Position numbers and translations under genes: made by a program. From Amanita rubescens (lineage: Eukaryota; Basidiomycota; Agaricomycetes; Agaricales; Amanitaceae): 64,000 nt of DNA. The notes below the pieces were generated by a model. That model saw nothing but the letters and a program-made list of their open reading frames with translations, made no database searches and had not been told where the DNA came from. This document shows positions 11,863-23,551 of this stretch, one piece after another. Where the stretch lies: the NCBI GenBank assembly GCA_015039365.1, contig WION01000014.1, positions 434,001 to 498,000 of the forward strand, read 5' to 3'. How positions within the stretch are numbered: the stretch's first letter is position 1; each line of letters opens with the position of its first letter.

Positions 11863-12314
11863 TTTGTGGAGCTTTCCTGTGAGGATCCCGGACGGGGTCG
11901 AGTTCGAGGAGAAGAGACATGCCTTGAGCCCAAAGGAACGACAGCTACGCCGCGTCAAAGTCCCTTTTTAAGCTAGCAAGGCGCCAAATTGGGCTCTGTA
12001 ATAGCAAGGTGGGAAGAAAGGAGCACAGGCCGTATGGGAATGAATCCTTTGTGATCGATGGGCAAAATCGAGTCACGCATAGAGGAGCAGTATAGCTTAG
12101 CGATGCATGCACACTGCATTCAGGGTTGAAGCTAATAACGTTGAATGCTTATCTGAAGAGTCTCTTGCTTTCGATTACGTCGTCCCATGCCACTGCTTAT
12201 CTCACTAGCTCATACGTGCATTATCTGATCAGGACCATTTACACCAGCTGCCGCACCGATCCAGGACTGTTCCACCATGCTGAAATGTTTCCAAAAAGCG
12301 GAAAAAGAGAATAC

Positions 12315-12561
12315 CTCGAGCAGCTCAATGTCCATTCGGTCCTTCAGCGCTTCAAAGCATTCATGAAACTAGTACACCGTTATCAGTCGATGACAAACAC
12401 AGGAAAGCGATCAGTACCGCATTGAGATCTTGAAGCGTCAATACATTTTTTAACGTTCTCGATCCGGCGAAGCGTTGATGAATCTTTTGCATAATGCTAT
12501 CGATACCGTGCTCGTCAAGTACCAGCAGAACCACGTTGCGCAGTCTTCCGTCTAAACTCAT
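12315..12561 (-). CDS. Short helical protein or gene fragment, unknown
   Basis: Exon 1 (12561-12418) begins ATG as MSLDGRLRNVVLLVLDEHG and reads through QKIHQRFAGSRTLK to LQDLNA. A GTACTG...CTAG intron of 49 nt follows, and exon 2 (12368-12315) continues in phase as FHECFEALKDRMDIELLE before another GTATTC donor. The encoded 66 residues are amphipathic and probably helical. Downstream exons could not be placed, so this may be the first part of a gene or a fragment. It lies upstream of, and on the same strand as, the kinase pseudogene, and could once have been its N-terminal region; that is speculation. Confidence 0.4.
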
Positions 12562-14265
12562 GTTTCGCGAGCGTTAATATAAATTTGGCGGGCGATAGCA
12601 ATAGTTTCTATCTCAGTGTCAGTAACAGTCCACCGTCCACGCAGCAGCAAAAGATGCCTCAACTCCAACATTCCTCGACCAGGACGAGCCTAGAAGAGTC
12701 AAAGTTCGTTAGTCATAGGAATAGGAGAAGATGCTGCGCACCTCAATGTATTGTCGAACGAACATTGACTGCAGCTGCAAGTTTCGGAAGCGTGCGACAT
12801 AATACGGTCGAAGGCCGAAGGCAAACGGATGCCAAGGCGCGGGCGCAGGAGTCGCTTGGGCAGAGAAAACGGACATTGCAATCCGACCTTTGGAAATTCA
12901 GGTGCAGTGTGTTGACTCGTCATTGCCCTCGTGAGCAGCGTCAACAATTGCGACAACGGACGGCGGCGAGGGTAACGCTCGAGGACTAGAGACAAGGAGG
13001 CGAAAGACGCCGAGACACGAGAACTGACCTGTCAGGAGTGGACCACATAGGCTCCTGTAACGATTGAGCCGCGGATGAGCGACGTTTCAACTTTCCGAGC
13101 CTATGAGCTACGAGGGGAAATCCATATCGGTCCCCAGAGTCGTCTCGTCTGCAGTACTCTCTCGCACACCCAGTCTCATACCAATGTTAGGCCATTGTCC
13201 CCGAATCCGTTGTAGAAACTACCTGGTCCAACGTCGTCCTCGAACCAGCTGTACCAAGGCTTCTTCGTTTCGCAAAACCACCTTTAGTTGAAGTCACCAT
13301 TGATTTCACAAGGTGTCCTTCGTTCCAAGCCGTCCTTGAACCACTGGTGGAATGTGCCGAGCCTATGTTTGACTCCGAGCCCACGTTCGATCTTGGTGGA
13401 TTCCGTTCCCAAAGAGCAAACTGAGCGGGAGTTTAGAGCGATTTCGCTGATGTCACGGTTGAAGAAACAGCTTACTCTATTCACTGGTTGTGACGATATG
13501 CAATTGTGGGCGTCTATCAAGTGGAAGTTTCAGAAGATGTCCGAAGGTGAAGCATACACAATGGTTGAAACGCAAACAAACTATTCTTTGCTGACGGGAA
13601 TGATCTGGTGGACAAGCGGTTATACTAGTCTTTTTCTTCTTTTTCGCCTCTTTATTTTCTTCCGGTTAGGGTTGGAATATTATTGCATCTATTACATTCA
13701 AGTCGAGATAATCACAGGCATGCGCAATTGTACAATCTTTATGTGACGGCTTAACTGTACTCTATGCAACACAAATGAAGAAGTAAAAGATGCTGCCCTA
13801 AAGAAATCACCATGCTGGTTCACGCCGGTCCATGTTGGTTCACAATGAAACATGATGAACTTGTAAAGAAACATGGATTTTGCCCGATATTGCAAGTCAT
13901 AATCCCTGCTCAATCTTTGTACAGCTGCCGGTTAACGCCCGTTCGCGATGCATCATGTTTTCTTTTGAGTTCGCAACCCTTTGAACCAAGTTCCAGATGT
14001 CGATGCCTTTGGCGCCTCTTCAGGCCTTTCAACTTCCTCAATAGCTCGTTTCTACCATTGTATGCACCCTTGTCAGCAATGGATTGGGACGACAATCAAG
14101 TTCCACAAACCTTTCCCTTCGATGATGACTCTTGCTCTGCCAGCTCTTGAACCCCCTCGCCATCATCAGCCTCCACGTCTGGATGAAAGTCCTTATAAGG
14201 CATCAGAATGTTATCTATGAATATTGACTTTGCATACCATATACTGAACCCCTTTCACCACAGGA
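12562..14265. other. Mostly unassigned; possible coding remnant at 13186-13425
   Basis: No complete gene was resolved. On the plus strand around 13186-13425 a frame runs without stops for nearly 80 codons, including FAKPPLVEVTIDFTR and EPTFDLGGFRSQRAN, with acidic non-repetitive composition that looks coding. It follows a TTAG that could be an acceptor. I cannot tie it to other exons or to a family. The rest is unremarkable. Confidence 0.35.
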
Positions 14266-15843
14266 TCACACCTCAGCCCATGCGATGGGTACACTGTTCT
14301 TTTTCGTTGGGAAGAATAGCTCACCAGTCCAGTCGTTTGCAACTGACGAGGCTGCTGTACTTTCTTGTCCAATGAATACTACTTTCCATGTAATATGCCG
14401 CAATCGATGGGGCAAGTGTTCTCGTACTTTCTTCATGCCGTCAATCAGTGAACCGTGCATAGAACTTATCGTTAGTTGAAACACATGGATATCCTTTTCA
14501 AGCACAAGCGCGCTGTCGATCCCAGGGGCACCCTTGGGTGCAACCCAAAAAAAGGGAGGCACCCCAGTAGTCAAAGCTCTCCACGTTGAGGGAATGACCT
14601 TAGACGAGTCTGTTAACCGGATGACATTGGGACGTTTCTTAGGCTGCATCCATTCGCACTGTACGGGTCTTCCAGCTGCAAAGTAACTGTGGAACAGATG
14701 TTCATAAATGTACCCAGCGGCTGAACGTGTCTCGCTGTGTTGACTCAGTGCTCGGAAGAACGTCAGCCTGACATTGTTGTCAGACTCTCGAAGAGCTTCT
14801 CCTAAGACCTGGCAAATGGTTTCTGTTGGCACAAAGGGTCGGGGAATAGTGCGATCGACCTCGGACTCCCGGGAGATAGACGGCCGGCAAAAGTAAAATT
14901 TCGATGGCGACAGGGCATTCTGCTCTATCGCCAATAGCATGTCCTCGCTTCTTTTCACGGCCACTGGGGCTTCAGCTCTGTACGCGCACTCAATCTCTAT
15001 ATCCGTATCACCTGCTTCAATGAAACCCAGTAGGGTTCGTGGATCACAGCCCCACTTTTTACTCAAAGACGTCATACGATTGACATCAAGATTCAGCAGA
15101 TTGCTGGTAATTATATCAACCCCAACCTATGGAAAGAGTGCGAGTCACTTACGCAAGGATTTCAATCTCATTCAGAGTCCAAAGATCCATAATGTAGCAT
15201 GAAGCACGAGCCTCCTTGCTCCAACTCTTCCACCGGTCTTCCTTCGGCGATGTTGCTTGGATTACACGGACCTTGCCAGGTCTAGACAGAAAGATGGCAC
15301 TGGGACTTCTCATTTGGTAGTTCGAGTCCGAAAGGGCCCACATGAAGTTGAACAAGTTATTAATGGGTGGTAGCATACCATCAAGAGAGTGAGTAGTGAA
15401 TCCTGATTCTTGAAAGAGTGCGTAAAATGGCCTGTCATCCGGAAAATCCAGTGCAACTGGACGCCTCTCCCCGAGAGATACGACAAGCACATAGATAAGA
15501 AAAAGGGTTTTTCCTGGCAGAAGGTATGACGTCCAGCTCCCTAGGTGTGGCAAACAAACCTACCTATGCCGGGTTGTCCTGTGACATAAGCCCCTCGATG
15601 GTACCTAGGTCCCTTCAATGCCTGCAGCGCGTCACGATACTCTTGTCGAACAAATATTTTATCGGAATATACGACGGCGGTGGGAAAGAGCCTCTGAAAG
15701 GCCTCGAGATATCTGCCGAGTTTGATATATTCGATATTCAAGTCAGGGTCCGTGAACAGCACGTGGTTGGATCTACCCCAAACCGCGTGAGTAAACTCGT
15801 GCAGTTGGCCATAGAAGTCTTCCGATGTAGGTTCAGTGCTCAT
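14266..15843 (-). CDS. CRN/RHS-like P-loop NTPase with nuclease-like C-terminus
   Basis: Three exons (15843-15564, 15513-15153, 15103-14266) join in phase to give 492 residues. The first intron splits the Walker A motif and splicing restores GQPGIGKT, preceded by YVT and followed by LFLIYVLV. This is typical of the NTPase module of fungal Crinkler and retrotransposon-hot-spot (RHS) proteins. The C-terminal half contains IDSALVLEKDIHVFQLTIS followed by an H, resembling the restriction-endonuclease-like core of that family, where a D...Q/E-x-T-x-S-x-x-H pattern is common. Such proteins are suspected effectors or selfish/defence NTPase-nucleases in fungi; no activity can be claimed here. The second intron uses the CCAG acceptor at 15104, because the nearer TTCCATAG would give a 26-nt intron and a stop. 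The start is the first ATG, MSTEPTSED. Confidence 0.7.
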
Positions 15844-16330
15844 GATCCCAAAAGGTGAATTAGAAGTTGTCGCTTAGGATGTCTCGGACGTCTTCCACCT
15901 GGAGATCCCACAGTTTGAGCCTTTTATGGCTGGTTTAACATGAATATGACTCACTAGTAATGAGGCTGAGAGTTGCTTTTTCTCGACACCAGCGTTAACG
16001 TTAAATCTTCGCGTAATTGTGGAATCCTGTCGAGAGCAACTAAAAGTTTGCTCGTAGTTCGCTGATGTAAACCATACTATTTTGGGAATCTGACCAGTCC
16101 ATCACTTGCTAAATTATGTAACGTGGGGGTGACGTTGTACACTAAACCGTTGGACGGACCTCTCTTGCTCTTGAAAGAAATATGCAGAATATTCAGAGAA
16201 TTCTGCATTATGTTGTCTTTGGTATTTTCGCGTAAACAAACACACATGAAAGCCAGTGCAAAAGGTGTGAGCGACAGTCGAATTTCTCAATTCTATGCTC
16301 ATGCACGCGGGCGTGGGCAATCACCAGGCT
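15844..16330. other. Intergenic
   Basis: Intergenic between the minus-strand CRN/RHS-like gene and the plus-strand carrier relic. It probably contains the promoter of the former. An inverted run ('ATGCAGAATATTC'/'GAATTCTGCAT') lies near 16180-16210. No exon was identified. Confidence 0.5.
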
Positions 16331-16332
16331 GG

Positions 16333-17611
16333 CCCCCACCGTTGACTTTATCGCTGGCACGCTCTCCGTGAGAGCTCTGACAGCTACCATTTATGGATGT
16401 TCAAATGACTACTCCCAGGGAATCGCTGGTCTCATAGTAGGACATCCATTCGATACCAGTAAGCATCAGAACTTTTCGCCTTAATCATCTTTTCACTCAA
16501 ACGAAAACGCAGTCAAAGTCCGCCTTCAGAGCCCAACAATCGCCGGGAAATATTCTTCTACTCTTCATGCCTTTGTATCTATCGTCCACGAAGAGCGTTT
16601 GCCTGTTCTATTCAAGGGAATCACGTCACCCTTGGTACGCCGTTTCAAATTTCAACCACTATCGGGGGTGCGCTGACAAAGTAGCCAAATGCGTAAATTA
16701 CAGCAGCCCTTTTGAACGGCCTAGGCTCATATTTTCCTCGTATCACTTCTTCCTCAAGGTTCAACGCGAGAATAACGATGCAATACCCGACACCGACGGA
16801 GCTTATCAAGATCCGACAACAAGAACAGCTCGTTCGCACCTCCGCGAGCCAAATCGCGCTCAAAATTTTCAAAGAATCCGGCATTCCGAGACTTTATTGT
16901 GGAATGACAGTCACGACCCTTAGAGATATTGGATACGCAGCCTACTTTGTCGGAGTACGTCTTCCAAACCTGAAAACTCGTTGCCACCTTTGGGCTAATC
17001 GATACCAGTACGAAGGTACTTTACGCTTTTTCCCGGGATCTACCGCGAAGAGTGCGCCCTGGTACGCTACCTTGGTAGCTGGCGGTGTAGCAGGGATAGG
17101 TAAGCTTACTTCGAGAGCAAAAAAAACTCTTACATATATGCGCTCGTTTAGTCGGCTGGATGGCAATGTTCCCTCTGGATGTAGTCAAGACAAGAATGCA
17201 AGGAACGGCTGGGGCATATCACGTCTTGCAGACACACGAACTAGAAGCGACTAGGCCCCAATCTCCTTCCTTGGCACAACAGCCCCATCTGAACACGATG
17301 GGGGCAATAGAGCCTGATCCATACCGTAGTGTGGCCTTGACCATCAGCAACTCCTATAGAGCAGAAGGCGTTAGAGAGCTGGCCCCAACCATCATCTGGT
17401 GAGAGTGCTATTCCAGATTCGCGCATGAGACGAAATCTATTTGAGGTTTCATCAAATTTCACGTGTGCTCGAGCCTAGTTCTATCTTTCTCCAGCCTCTC
17501 TCTCGCCTAGATTAATTCAGCCGGCTAATTGAATGACGCAGCGCTATACCCGTCAACATGGTCACATTTGCCACGTTCGAGATGATGACGGCCTCTTTCT
17601 TTTATTTTTAA
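16333..17611 (+). pseudogene. Decayed mitochondrial carrier (SLC25 family)
   Basis: Exon pieces in order encode TVDFIAGTLSGIAGLIVGHPFDT, a KVRLQ-containing stretch, HEERLPVLFKGITSPL, ALLNGL, TPTELIKIRQQEQL, GIPRLYCGMTVTTLRDIGYAAYFVG, GGVAGIVGWMAMFPLDVVKTRMQGT and NMVTFATFEMM. These carry carrier signature motifs (Px[DE]xx[KR]), and introns between them keep good GT-AG ends. Damage: no ATG lies in frame with the first exon; the frame shifts after ALLNGL; about 30 residues that normally precede TPTELIKIRQQ are missing, which removes a transmembrane helix; and the VFWRG segment near the end is lost. The shift and the deletion happen to leave an open frame, so a short product is not excluded. Its nearest relatives are acylcarnitine-type carriers, by motif only. 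Confidence 0.7.
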
Positions 17612-18181
17612 TCAATCCGCTGGTGTCTAGAGCGGTGTAGACTTGGGTTCCTCAATGCCCTTACTTTTATTTTTTAATCACCCTGCACTTTTTAACATGA
17701 CTCTCTTGATCCATAGACAAAACCTATTATGCCATCTAGTACCCAACAGACTCTGAAGCTTATTTGCCAGTACCGCCAGAGTCGATGAAATGGACCGCCG
17801 TGTCTTCGGAAGTGGCAGCTGCGAGTTGAGTAATGAGAATAGAACGACGACGAGCCTGGCGAAGCATCGTGCCCCATCCTCTAGCCTCTAGCCTCGGGCG
17901 CAACCGGAATTCGTGAGCTCGCTCCGGAGTCCGCTTACAGAACGAATTCCAAATGCTACTTCTAAGGTTGTAGGTGGCTCGAATGGGTCGACCTGGCGAG
18001 GAAGATGAAAGTCAAAACAAAACGCTTGATCCCTAATCGGGTGGGCATGCCCTCAATTAGATGATTTGAACTTCCCTCGCATCCAATTTATCGCGAATCG
18101 AATAAATGCGTGGCATGGTTAATTTCAACTAACTTGGATTAAAAACCGTCAAGATACTTCAATACATAGATAAAGCTAGAT
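17612..18181. other. Intergenic, nothing recognised
   Basis: AT-rich stretches with two copies of a 'tcttttatttttaatca' block near 17597-17680, i.e. a short local duplication. No exon seen. Confidence 0.5.
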
Positions 18182-18861
18182 TCAGAGGTGTTTTTTGAAC
18201 CACACCTTAGCCTTGCCAAACAAGGCAACCAACCCATTCTGGCCCTGGCCCTTTCCGGGTTCCGGGATATTGGGGTTAAAGAAATTCTTTGGATCACCGC
18301 CTATCTGAAAAAAGTTGTCCTTCCAATAGTCGTCGGACACGGAAACAATTTGGATCTCCCTCGGTTTCGCCACCTGTACAAAGTCAAGTGTGTGTGTAAG
18401 AGATGTCTACACGTTCAAATGGTATACTACTGACCGCTGGCCCTGCTTGTACCCAAATGGCACCGGTAGCCAGATCCGCGCCGGGTGCTGTTACAGGGTC
18501 CAAATCTTGGCTGACGGCTGATATTGTGGCCCCGCTGCTATAATGTATTTCAACCTTCATTGCAGATTCATAGGTGGACCATATAAGCTGCGTTATCTTT
18601 GTAGGCACCTGCGAAGGATGTGAGATGACTGCCGACATGGATCCAAAATACCGATATATACCTTCGACGCTGACTGTCAAGAACAGTGTCAGACAGTGTT
18701 TTAGTAAAATAAAAAGTACCGACCGATGGTTTCCAGACGCCACCGTCCTCTGATAACAATTTCTTCCAATCTAGGAACGCCTGGTCTCGCGGTACGTGGG
18801 CTGGCGCCGCGAATGAAAAAGTGATAAACAACGAAAAGAATATTATGTATGAGAACAACAT
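18182..18861 (-). CDS. Small secreted protein, unknown
   Basis: Three exons (18861-18720, 18673-18435, 18373-18182) join in phase to 190 residues. The start ATG gives MLFSYIIFFSLFITFSFAAPA, a clear signal peptide with a cleavage site after the AxA, so the product probably enters the secretory pathway. The mature part has SEDGGVWKPS, TKITQLIWSTYESAMKVEIHYSSGATI and AVSQDLDPVTAP (beta-rich), and a basic tail, FGKAKVWFKKHL. There are very few cysteines and no carbohydrate-active motif I know. An upstream in-frame extension exists but would bury the signal peptide, so the internal ATG is preferred. A small secreted, effector-like protein is a fair label; its function is unknown. Confidence 0.7.
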
Positions 18862-19009
18862 GTTTGAGAATGCGTCAGCCGGCGTTTGATCTGGCACGGA
18901 GAAAAAAAGGGAATGTGCAGTAATGGAGACCAGCTCTGGTGTGTGGTTTGAAGTTAGCACCTTTTATACGTTCGATGCTAATGAGCAATATCAGGGAATG
19001 ATGGTTGTA

Positions 19010-19400
19010 GCAAGGAGGAAAACTTGGATCAGATCATCCAGAGAGAAGTTGCTGTTGGATGCAATCAATGCTGAAGGCTAGGGCTGCAGCTGGCCACAGC
19101 CGCTGCACACCGTACTCGTGCCGTTGCCACTCTACTTGACCATCCAAACTACGGCCGTCAACGGGATTAGACGGCATGGACGGGAACGTCCGAACAAATT
19201 TTATTTCTTTTGATGATGGCAAAAATACTGCAACAGGGAAGGGCATGCTCGAATTTGCGTTGCGTGATGTCGAATTCACATTCCGAAAACTGTTTTTCCA
19301 TTGACATCGGCAGATTGCCGATGTTGTTTTGCAAATGTACCCCAGACACCACTGATTTATAATCAATAATTAATTTCTCGTGTTGCCATTTTAGAAAATA
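19010..19400 (-). repeat. Left arm of a 2.2-kb-spaced inverted duplication
   Basis: Read on the minus strand, this matches the plus strand at 21600-22030. Shared blocks include GTACATTTGCAAAACAACATC and CGAGCATGCCCTTCCCTGTTGC, with scattered indels between them. The two arms are in opposite orientation. The conserved peptide GVHLQNN(I/V)GNLP reads through both, but neither has a complete frame. Confidence 0.7.
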
Positions 19401-21599
19401 CACAATAGTATTGAAATCGTTGCTCCAGACACACAGGTCTCCTCGTAAACGGGTTCTATCTACTTCAGGTCACACCTGGCTGACCTGCTTGGCTCAACAA
19501 AACACTTAGGTGTTTTGCCACCCCGACGCCGAGGCAGGGCACGGCCCTCACGCCGCTTCACCTCTGCGCCCCTCCATCCTAGATTTTCCACCGTTTCCGT
19601 ATCTCCTTGTTCCCTCACATACGCGATGAGATCAACTTGGATGGCCCTTTTTTCCGTTTGTTTAAAGTGGGACGCTGGTGAGAGGATATCGGCCCTCGAA
19701 CCGATTGACCGCAGCCGCCGGATGATGATCTCAGGGGAAACTCCGTTGGATAAGCGAGTTCGAATCGGATTCTAGACGACATACTAATGACTATACAAGT
19801 CGTCAATAAAAAAACAGAAACGAGCGTAACGGTACGCTCACCTGAATCCGACTGACTCCAGCTCTGAACCCTTTCCTGTGCGACCCGAAGCTGCTCCTCT
19901 GAGACGAGCCCTTCAATAGCAACATACCATATTGAAGCCCTTCGGGCTCTAGAACGGCCCAAGGAAACAACAGCGAGTCGATGCGGGCCTCACGCCGCTC
20001 TATCCGTCTGTGCCTGGCACCTGCCCATCCCACGCAGGTCGTTCCAACCCTCCAGCTGAAGAGCGTCTCGCATCAGCTGGTCCAGTCCTTTACGCAGTCG
20101 AGCTGAGGATGTTGTCAGTATTCTGCTCAACCCGAGTGCCATTATGTACCCACCTAAACCCATGGTGGTATTCACAAGGCTGGCACCTATTCTCAAACCT
20201 GTTGGTCGTCCGGTTAACGTCCCTCATCGTTGGGATAGCAACAAGCTCTCTTGGCGGGCTCAATTCAAACTGCTGAACCACATGGCTAGACGACACAATA
20301 CTAACGTTGTCAACACACTGGCAAGTATCAATTCGAGCATCACAAAATGCTCACCTTTGCCGAGGGTAGCGAATGCACTACCCGCGTTTCTGCCCAAGAC
20401 AGTGTGGAGGGCGGATTTTCACGGAATGTTGGGCATCGAACTGGCCTGGCACGCTCGTAGTAAGCTACCCAATGTTGTAGTTAATTCGAGATGACAAAAT
20501 TATCTTGACGTCAATAAAATGCAGTTCACTCACTTTTATACCGGGCGATACTGATACTGCCCAAATGAATTATTTGAATATTGCAATGCTCGAAAAATGC
20601 CTGACACCGAAGCGACGGCTGAATCAGGTCACTTGCCGACCCACGAGCGTCCCGCAAAACCATCGCCCAGTCACCACTCGCTCGTCTCGCTCGTCGCTGG
20701 TTTCGCAGTGATCCAGAGCCATCCAAACTTGTAAAATTATGAAGATATTATCAGCGAAACGACCAGATTCGACTCGTGGACTCACAACTTACCTAATCAA
20801 CATAATTCAAAGGAAACACGCCAGAGTATCCACGCACCTGATTCTAAACTCCCTCTTCTTGTGGGAGCGGGATGGGACTCGGGCAAGTTGATATCGATTC
20901 GCTTTGAGGTACTAATCATCAGAGAGTTACTAAAGTTAACTGAGAACATACGGATCCGGGATGACTTACCATCAAGTCTTCTGATCCACCAGCTAGACCT
21001 CATTGTGGACTCGAGAAAACCGCGCTAGTGGTATCCTGTCCCACAGACAATAAGTATTAAGAAGTAAGGAATATGAAAGGAGAACTTAGAGACATACAAA
21101 GCCATACTAGTCCCGTAAATGGTTAGATATAGCTATGAGAATTGGTTAGCGAGAAAACGAAAGAGAGAGAGAGACGAAAAGAACATACCCTCTCCTCAAA
21201 CTCGTCCCGTGCATCCTTCTGCTTGAGTCAGTTCCCTGTCCATAGATAACGACACATGGGCTGCACGTAGCCCGATCCCATCCCGTTCGCGTTGGTTCAT
21301 TCAAGAACGAAGGCATCTACTAATACGACGTGGTTAACGAACGTTAAAGGAAGCGGAATTGAGGGACTTACCTAGTCCCGAGGCCGCCCCCACGCAGTTA
21401 CATCCTCTCCACTCCCTCAGGCTCTCCTTTGCGTCTTGAATTGTGTGGAGCCGTACTACGAGAGAGGCCGACGCCAAGGTGACTCTATGCGACATTTCTC
21501 TCGCCTTCTCGGATCGGCGAAGGTGAGCTTCGACGTTGTCAAATTTCATTTCATTTTCAAATTTCAAAAAAGGCAATGAGAAGATAATAATTATTGATT
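19401..21599. other. Gene-poor block between inverted arms
   Basis: Minus-strand open frames occur with many possible donor and acceptor sites (for example EGLVSEEQLRVAQERVQSWSQS near 19860 and DINLPESHPAPTRRGSLESG near 20870). I could not chain them into one protein without stops. This could be a degenerate multi-exon gene or the inner part of a transposon whose ends are the flanking arms. No transposase motif was recognised. Confidence 0.4.
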
Positions 21600-22030
21600 G
21601 GTAATGAGTGGTGACTGGGGTACATCTTCAAAACAATGTCGGCAATCTGCCGAAACAAACGGAAAAATGGATTTGGGAAAGTAAATTCGAGCATGCCCTT
21701 CCCTGTTGCAATACAAAAATACTTATTGATTGTCCATCTCCTGAGCTGATGCCGCTGAACACCGTGTGCATGCCGGCCGTGCTTTTTATTTGGTGATGAT
21801 GTCAAGCAAGAAATGGGCGGAACAATTGGAAAGAAATCACTAGGTCGCTCCAACTTGAACACACTGTCGCCGAGGAAGTAGCTGGCAATGTGGTCCTAGA
21901 TCAGGTTGATTTGTCATGTCGATGGACAGTCAAGCTTGAGTTACTGTCTCAGCGGTCAGAAGAATTGTTCATCGAAGCTCAACGCGAGCAGCCGCTGCTA
22001 TTGCTGCAGAAAATCTTGATGAGTTTAGTA
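21600..22030 (+). repeat. Right arm of the inverted duplication
   Basis: Counterpart of 19010-19400 in inverse orientation. Identity is highest over about 21605-21730 and becomes patchy toward 22030. The two arms with their 2.2-kb interior resemble the layout of an old fold-back or terminal-inverted-repeat element, but no target-site duplication could be defined. Confidence 0.65.
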
Positions 22031-23551
22031 AGTAATTTCATTCCATCATATTTCCGGCACATTGTACAGCACCGCTAAGCGCAAACGAGTAAGTCTACCC
22101 ACAACGATCAGGCAGATATTGATGTAGATGACGGCGATTTTGCATCCGATACTTCTTCTAGTGTTGCCGCCGAGTCAGCTTAGCTCAGCCAAACGGGCAA
22201 TGGCCTGCGCATTGCTCTCCCCTCTCCTTTCGCCGGTGCGCTCTTGGAACTAACTTTCCTGCCATCCCATCATCGGTTGAGAGTCGTTCCTGGAAACTCT
22301 GCTTGCAGTAGTTGCTTACTGGGGTCTGCTATCAGTCTATCAAGGGTCACCTGCTGCCTGCCACCTACACCTGTGATCTCATCAACGTGCGTGCTAGTTG
22401 AGTCCTCTGCCACGGAAAAGGTACCCCACTTATATTTGTTTCGTTCCTCTGCCGCCCAAAAGGTTCGTAAATCCCCCGCTAATTTGTCAACTGTTTCGTT
22501 ATCTAACAGACTCGGAATCTGCACTCTCCGGCTTCGTGTCGCCCGCTGCACACACCGCGCGCACACTTTCACCTGCTATCACCTGGTGCTGCCATTCGCA
22601 CCTCATCTGCATGCTCCAACCCTCCACCCACTGCGCACACCTGCTAGTCGTGTTCTCGAGGCAGAACCGACCCTTCCCTCTCCTATGCGCAATACCCCCC
22701 AACATCATACCCACACGCTCCCCACGGTCTCCTCAATGACACCCAACCTTCGGAATGCGCAGGCGATCATGACTGAAGGACCGTAAGTTCATCAGGAAAA
22801 CACTGGGGTCCACTTTGGACCACTTTGGCCTCTTTGGACAAGAGGTCAAAGCACTAAAGCGGTCAAAGAGGTGACCACTTTCCAAAACTAGGAACATCCG
22901 CTCTGAAAGCGGTCAGAATTGCTTTCGTAGAGGGTGTGGCGCTTTCCAGAGAGATTTAGCTCCGGTGATGGGGGGGGCATTTAGGTACACCAGTTATAAA
23001 TAGAACATAACTACAACATGCAATAATGCGACTCGTACTAATAGTAATACAAATATAGTTACCAAACAATACAGTGTGATGATTGGAGCGACATGCGGAA
23101 GGAAAGTCCTCTTCCTCAGACTAGGCCAGCGCGGTTACCGATGACGATGTTGAACTCGAGTGCGATTTCCGGCTTGGCATTGTTGTCCGTAATTGTTGTC
23201 CGTCAAGAAACTCGACTAGGTCATAACCGAGGGTGTGGGTTAACAGGGCACTTCAACCCGCCTGTGGGGCAACAGCCTGAAAAGGTATCTAGTACCTTAA
23301 TCTCTAGCATAACTACCCTCACGCACAATTCGTACTGTACATCGAGTCACTGGTCAATGGGCGTTAATCCACCAAGCTCAACTAAAACAAAAAATACTGT
23401 GTACGAATCCGGATATAGAATGACAGAAGAAATGATACTAAAACAATGAAAATCACCGCTGAAATCATTTTCAGGTTATTCGTCAAAGTCAATACGGGAG
23501 AATTGAGCGACCGGTTCTCAACGTATTCCTATATATAAGGTAAGTTTAGCG
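22031..23551. other. Intergenic, unassigned
   Basis: It contains a proline/serine-rich open frame at 22244-22786 with no ATG-led family match. Near 22795-22930 there is a cluster of short direct and inverted copies of 'CCACTTTGG/CCAAAGTGG' and 'AAAGCGGTCA'. No gene was resolved up to the stop of the kinase at 23552. Confidence 0.45.

Noticed and set aside
15127..15152. 26-nt intron ending TTCCATAG in the CRN/RHS-like gene
   Set aside because: Too short to splice and it leads to a stop; the CCAG acceptor at 15104 gives a 49-nt intron and the right phase.
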